Assembly: GCF_042678045.1 (NCBI RefSeq)
Contig: NZ_JBHUDI010000011.1
Location: 496,001-560,000 of the forward strand
DNA: 64,000 bases
Direction of reading: 5' to 3'
Origin: Natrinema amylolyticus_A
GTDB lineage: Archaea > Halobacteriota > Halobacteria > Halobacteriales > Natrialbaceae
Part shown: positions 61,769 through 64,000 of the stretch, one piece after another
Numbering within the stretch: the stretch's first letter is position 1
How the letters are laid out: each line of letters begins with the position of its first letter
The notes under the pieces: model-generated
What the model was told of the DNA's origin: nothing
Seen by the model: the letters and a program-made list of their open reading frames with translations, nothing else
Databases searched by the model: none
Made by a program: the position numbers and the translations under genes

Positions 61769-61785
61769 AATCCCGGCCTAGGCTT
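61769..61785 (+). repeat. attR: 17-bp direct repeat of the tRNA-Thr 3' end
   Basis: AATCCCGGCCTAGGCTT, identical to attL. It is not part of a tRNA here. It marks the right boundary, where base composition switches back to the host pattern. Confidence 0.92.
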
Positions 61786-61985
61786 TTTCGAAATTCGTCG
61801 CTTCCCGAGTGTCTTCGCTTGTCTGCCTCGCCGATGGTCTCTTCTCGGATCGCTCTCGTAGACACGTCAGCATAGCCGATCGCGAGACTGCCCTGTAACC
61901 GGTGTAACTCGTTTCGGTCGGTATCCTGTCGGAGACGAGTGGCCGCTCACACGCGATATCTGGACCGCCACCGTGTACCGTGAAT

Positions 61986-62047
61986 TATAGTAACAACTGA
62001 AACGATTTACACACTGATCGCACAGCCCTCCTGCGATGACGTTCGTG
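61986..62047 (+). repeat. Decayed copy of the 84-bp inverted-repeat element
   Basis: This starts TATAGTAACAACTGAAACG like the right end of the element nested at 40136 (reverse strand), then diverges after the central GATCGCACAGC; the other terminus is missing. Confidence 0.65.
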
Positions 62048-62136
62048 CTGCCGTGTCCGCCAGGAACTCGAGTGCGCCGCAACTGCTGGCTGATCGTTTT
62101 TTACCCTCTAAGCGGTGCGTCGTGGTGGTGATCTGA

Positions 62137-62244
62137 ATGCCGATCTGCACGTCGTGTAAGGAACCTGTCTCGTACGATTTTGCAGCTGCACACGGTGACG
62201 GCGACAGCGTCGACTGGTGTCCGCGGTGTCGAAACCGCCGGTGA
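62137..62244 (+). CDS. 35-residue zinc-finger protein
   Basis: MPICTSCKEPVSYDFAAAHG then DGDSVDWCPRCRNRR: two CxxC pairs (C4/C7 and C28/C31). Such micro zinc-finger proteins are frequent in haloarchaea and at least some matter for growth or biofilms. The gene is convergent with secD, 18 bp between stops. Confidence 0.7.
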   Translation: MPICTSCKEPVSYDFAAAHGDGDSVDWCPRCRNRR

Positions 62245-62262
62245 AGCCGGTCAAAAGGAGCG

Positions 62263-63912
62263 TTACCGGTCGGTCAACAGCCGACGGAGGATGTCACCGT
62301 AGGCGGGGCGAGTGATCAACACCCCGATAAAGACGCCGAGGATGGTGATGATCGCGAACCCACGGAGGTCGCCGAGACTCAAGACGGCGAGCGGTGAGAG
62401 GGCGACGACCGTCGTCGCTGCGGCAGCGCCGATGACCCAGAAGGCTTTGCGGAACCGCGACTGGAAGACCCGTTCCGAGCTGACGTCGCCTTCGTCCATC
62501 ACCTCGTCGGCGATGATCACGAGGTCGTCGACCCCCGTCCCGACGACGGCGATGAACCCGGCGACGTGGGAGAGATCCAGCGGCATACGTATCAGCGCGG
62601 CAAACCCGAGCAAGACGACGACCTCTGCCAGTGCCGTGACGATCATCGGCAGGGCGACGCGCGTGTCCGTATAGCGAGCGTAAACGACGCCACTGACGGT
62701 GAGCACCGAGAGGAGCCCGATCAGCAGCGAGTACTCTTTGAACTGGTCTGCGTGGGCCGCTTCGATCGAGTAGACCTGACTCTCCTCGAAGTCGAGCGGC
62801 GCGCGCAGGCTGCCGGCCTGCAGGTTGACCGAGAGCTGCTGAGCATCCTGCTGGTTCTGAGCGCCCATCTGGAAGATGGGATCGTTGGCCCACTCTTCGT
62901 CTCGCATCGAGTCGGCCAGGCTCGAGCCCATGCTGTGTGCGGCGACGGGCTCGCCGTCGGTGACCGTCACCAGACAGTACTGCTCGCCATCGTGATCGAA
63001 GTCGACGGTTCCGTTGGTGGTGTCGAGGCTACACCGGCCCATACCTTCGTTCGGGTCGGTGAAGCCGAAGTCGTTCATCTGCTGTTGGAACCCGGGTGCG
63101 GCTTCTTCACCGACTTCCACTGGGACCACGTAGCCATCGCCCGACTGTCCCGGCCGCGACTCTTCTTGCCGAGGTGGGTCGACGGTAGCGATGTCGTCGC
63201 CGGTCAGCATCGTCTCGTTAGTCTGGTTCCCGTTTTCGGGATAGTAGGCGACGACCTCGACGACCCCACGCTCGGAGAGCAACTGCCGGAGTTCGCCCGA
63301 ACCCATGTTCGGGACCTCGACGACGATGTAGTGGTCGCCGTTCGTCGTCGTTTGCTCGTAGACCGTGCCACCGGAGAGTCCTGCGGCGTTGATCTTCGTC
63401 TGGATCGTCTCGATGTTCTGGTCGCGAGTCCGCTGGCTCACGCCGTCGCGGACGTCGTCTTCGGAGACGTCTGCGCCCGCCGACTGCAGTGCCGCAGCGA
63501 ACTCCGCGTCACTGACGCTGTCGGTGAACACTTCGGCGACGACGGTCCCGTCGTCTTGCACGTGGACGCTGGCGTTCGACCGATCGAGGCCGAGTTGCTC
63601 CTCGTCGTCTCCGTGGAGCGCTCGCTCGAGGTCGTCGATGCGGTCCTGGTCGACCTGCCCGTCGTCGCTGACCGCGTCGGGCGCGACGTCCTCGGCGGTC
63701 ATCCCTACGACCGGAGCCCGCAGCCGGGTCCCGCCCTCGAGGCCGAGCCCGAACTCGAGGTTCGTGGGGCTGTCCTGGAGGCTCTCGTTTTCGCCGACGC
63801 TGTTGTCGGCGACGATGCCACCGGGGATGAACAGGGCGACGACGGCGAAGCCGACGAACGCCACGAGCAAGAGCACCCGCCAGTTGGCTTTGACAGCGCT
63901 GATCGGATTCAT
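62263..63912 (-). CDS. secD: Protein-export membrane protein SecD
   Basis: A 549-residue SecD. TM1 is residues ~12-30, a large periplasmic-side domain (about 45-385) includes GLEGGTRLRAPV, and five TM helices follow in the C-terminal 160 residues (SLLIGLLSVLTVSGVVYARYTDTRVALPM; IAVVGTGVDDLVIIADE). SecD with SecF uses the ion gradient to support protein release after Sec transport. The ATG overlaps the secF stop (ATGA), giving the usual secF-secD operon of haloarchaea. Confidence 0.94.
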   Translation of the reverse strand: MNPISAVKANWRVLLLVAFVGFAVVALFIPGGIVADNSVGENESLQDSPTNLEFGLGLEGGTRLRAPVVGMTAEDVAPDAVSDDGQVDQDRIDDLERALHGDDEEQLGLDRSNASVHVQDDGTVVAEVFTDSVSDAEFAAALQSAGADVSEDDVRDGVSQRTRDQNIETIQTKINAAGLSGGTVYEQTTTNGDHYIVVEVPNMGSGELRQLLSERGVVEVVAYYPENGNQTNETMLTGDDIATVDPPRQEESRPGQSGDGYVVPVEVGEEAAPGFQQQMNDFGFTDPNEGMGRCSLDTTNGTVDFDHDGEQYCLVTVTDGEPVAAHSMGSSLADSMRDEEWANDPIFQMGAQNQQDAQQLSVNLQAGSLRAPLDFEESQVYSIEAAHADQFKEYSLLIGLLSVLTVSGVVYARYTDTRVALPMIVTALAEVVVLLGFAALIRMPLDLSHVAGFIAVVGTGVDDLVIIADEVMDEGDVSSERVFQSRFRKAFWVIGAAAATTVVALSPLAVLSLGDLRGFAIITILGVFIGVLITRPAYGDILRRLLTDR

Positions 63913-64000
63913 GAGCGGACCCCCTCGAATTTGTACCAGCGAAGCAAGCTGAGGTTTAACATGTAGGTGTTCATCAGGTCGGCTGCGAGGCCGACGAACA
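63909..64000 (-). CDS. secF: Protein-export membrane protein SecF, C-terminal end (continues outside window)
   Basis: The last ~29 codons are visible and read FVGLAADLMNTYMLNLSLLRWYKFEGVRS, ending in TGA (63911-63909) that overlaps the secD start. This is the C-terminal helix and tail of SecF. The rest lies past position 64000. Confidence 0.85.
   Translation of the reverse strand, partial: FVGLAADLMNTYMLNLSLLRWYKFEGVRS

Larger units (their letters stand above)
44862..61785. mobile_element. Integrated pleolipovirus-like provirus (about 16.9 kb) in tRNA-Thr
   Basis: The element is bounded by a 17-bp direct repeat of the tRNA-Thr 3' end. It has a tyrosine recombinase gene against attR, AT-richer DNA than the flanks, and almost none of the CTCGAG words frequent outside. 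The leftward block from 50972 to 45823 (multi-TM protein, long secreted C-anchored spike candidate, small membrane proteins, P-loop NTPase) has the order of the pleolipovirus virion genes VP3-spike-small membrane proteins-NTPase. A second, shorter integrase with an adjacent zinc-finger gene recalls the SNJ2 integrase operon, and SNJ2 is also close to 17 kb as I remember. No head, tail, portal or terminase gene is seen, and no rolling-circle Rep or polymerase B. Confidence 0.85.
61724..62136. other. attR and right flank, gene-free
   Basis: The first part holds the integrase promoter region (TTAATATC at about 61752-61760, minus strand) and attR. After attR the DNA becomes GC-rich host DNA again and contains a decayed copy of the 84-bp inverted-repeat element (from 61986). 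Confidence 0.65.

Noticed and set aside
44862..61785. Head-tail virus or spindle virus (His1-like) as the identity of the element
   Set aside because: There is no terminase, portal, capsid protease or tail gene, and no type-B DNA polymerase; the structural block order fits pleolipoviruses better, though a spindle-type coat protein is not fully excluded.
44862..61785. Rolling-circle Rep (HUH) gene in the element
   Set aside because: I looked for HUH and downstream tyrosine motifs in all the larger products and found none.

Overview
The window is haloarchaeal chromosome. The evidence is high GC, very acidic proteins, leaderless-type gene starts, archaeal tRNAs, TFB, MptA (archaeal GTP cyclohydrolase), a fused AhbA/AhbB-type haem-pathway protein, HalOD1/Bat-like regulators and a dense scatter of CTCGAG. 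It looks like the Natrinema/Haloterrigena part of the Natrialbales, but that placement is inference.

Chromosome, 1-44,800. The left part is rich in CoA and redox metabolism: acyl-CoA ligase (partial), aldehyde ferredoxin oxidoreductase, thiolase, aldehyde dehydrogenase, two acyl-CoA dehydrogenases, a family III CoA-transferase, a large FAD/Fe-S dehydrogenase and, further on, an enoyl-CoA hydratase. Between these lie housekeeping genes (cyclophilin, ferredoxin, siroheme-decarboxylase fusion, NAD kinase, NAD synthetase, MptA, MgtE, TFB, SecD/SecF), small regulators at 26.4-30.3 kb, and tRNA-Leu, tRNA-Ile, tRNA-Gly and tRNA-Thr. Several intergenic spaces hold repeats: an 82-bp hairpin family at gene 3' ends, a second inverted-repeat element nested in one copy, a 40-bp TATA-like block present three times between 31 and 34 kb, and a three-hairpin RNA candidate at 18.36 kb. 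A two-base N gap damages the trpD-like gene at 15.5 kb.

Integrated element, 44,862-61,785. A 17-bp direct repeat links the 3' end of an intact tRNA-Thr(GGT) to a second copy 16.9 kb downstream, next to a tyrosine recombinase gene. The enclosed DNA is AT-richer than its flanks. A leftward structural operon (multi-TM protein, large signal-peptide/C-anchored spike candidate, small membrane proteins, P-loop NTPase) has the gene order of the pleolipovirus virion block, so I read it as a temperate pleolipovirus-like provirus. Its size and the small SNJ2-type integrase operon in its middle fit the same reading.

The most notable provirus cargo is a divergent TATA-binding protein that lacks one of the four DNA-kinking phenylalanines. 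It is transcribed divergently from a two-gene unit encoding a bifunctional nuclease (DUF151/BFN) and a HisE-type pyrophosphatase. A tail-to-tail restriction-modification pair, a four-gene overlapping operon of small unknown proteins ending in a zinc ribbon, a membrane-protein cassette, and an AT-rich/G-quadruplex intergenic region that may be the origin complete the element. After attR the chromosome resumes with a mini zinc-finger gene and secD/secF.
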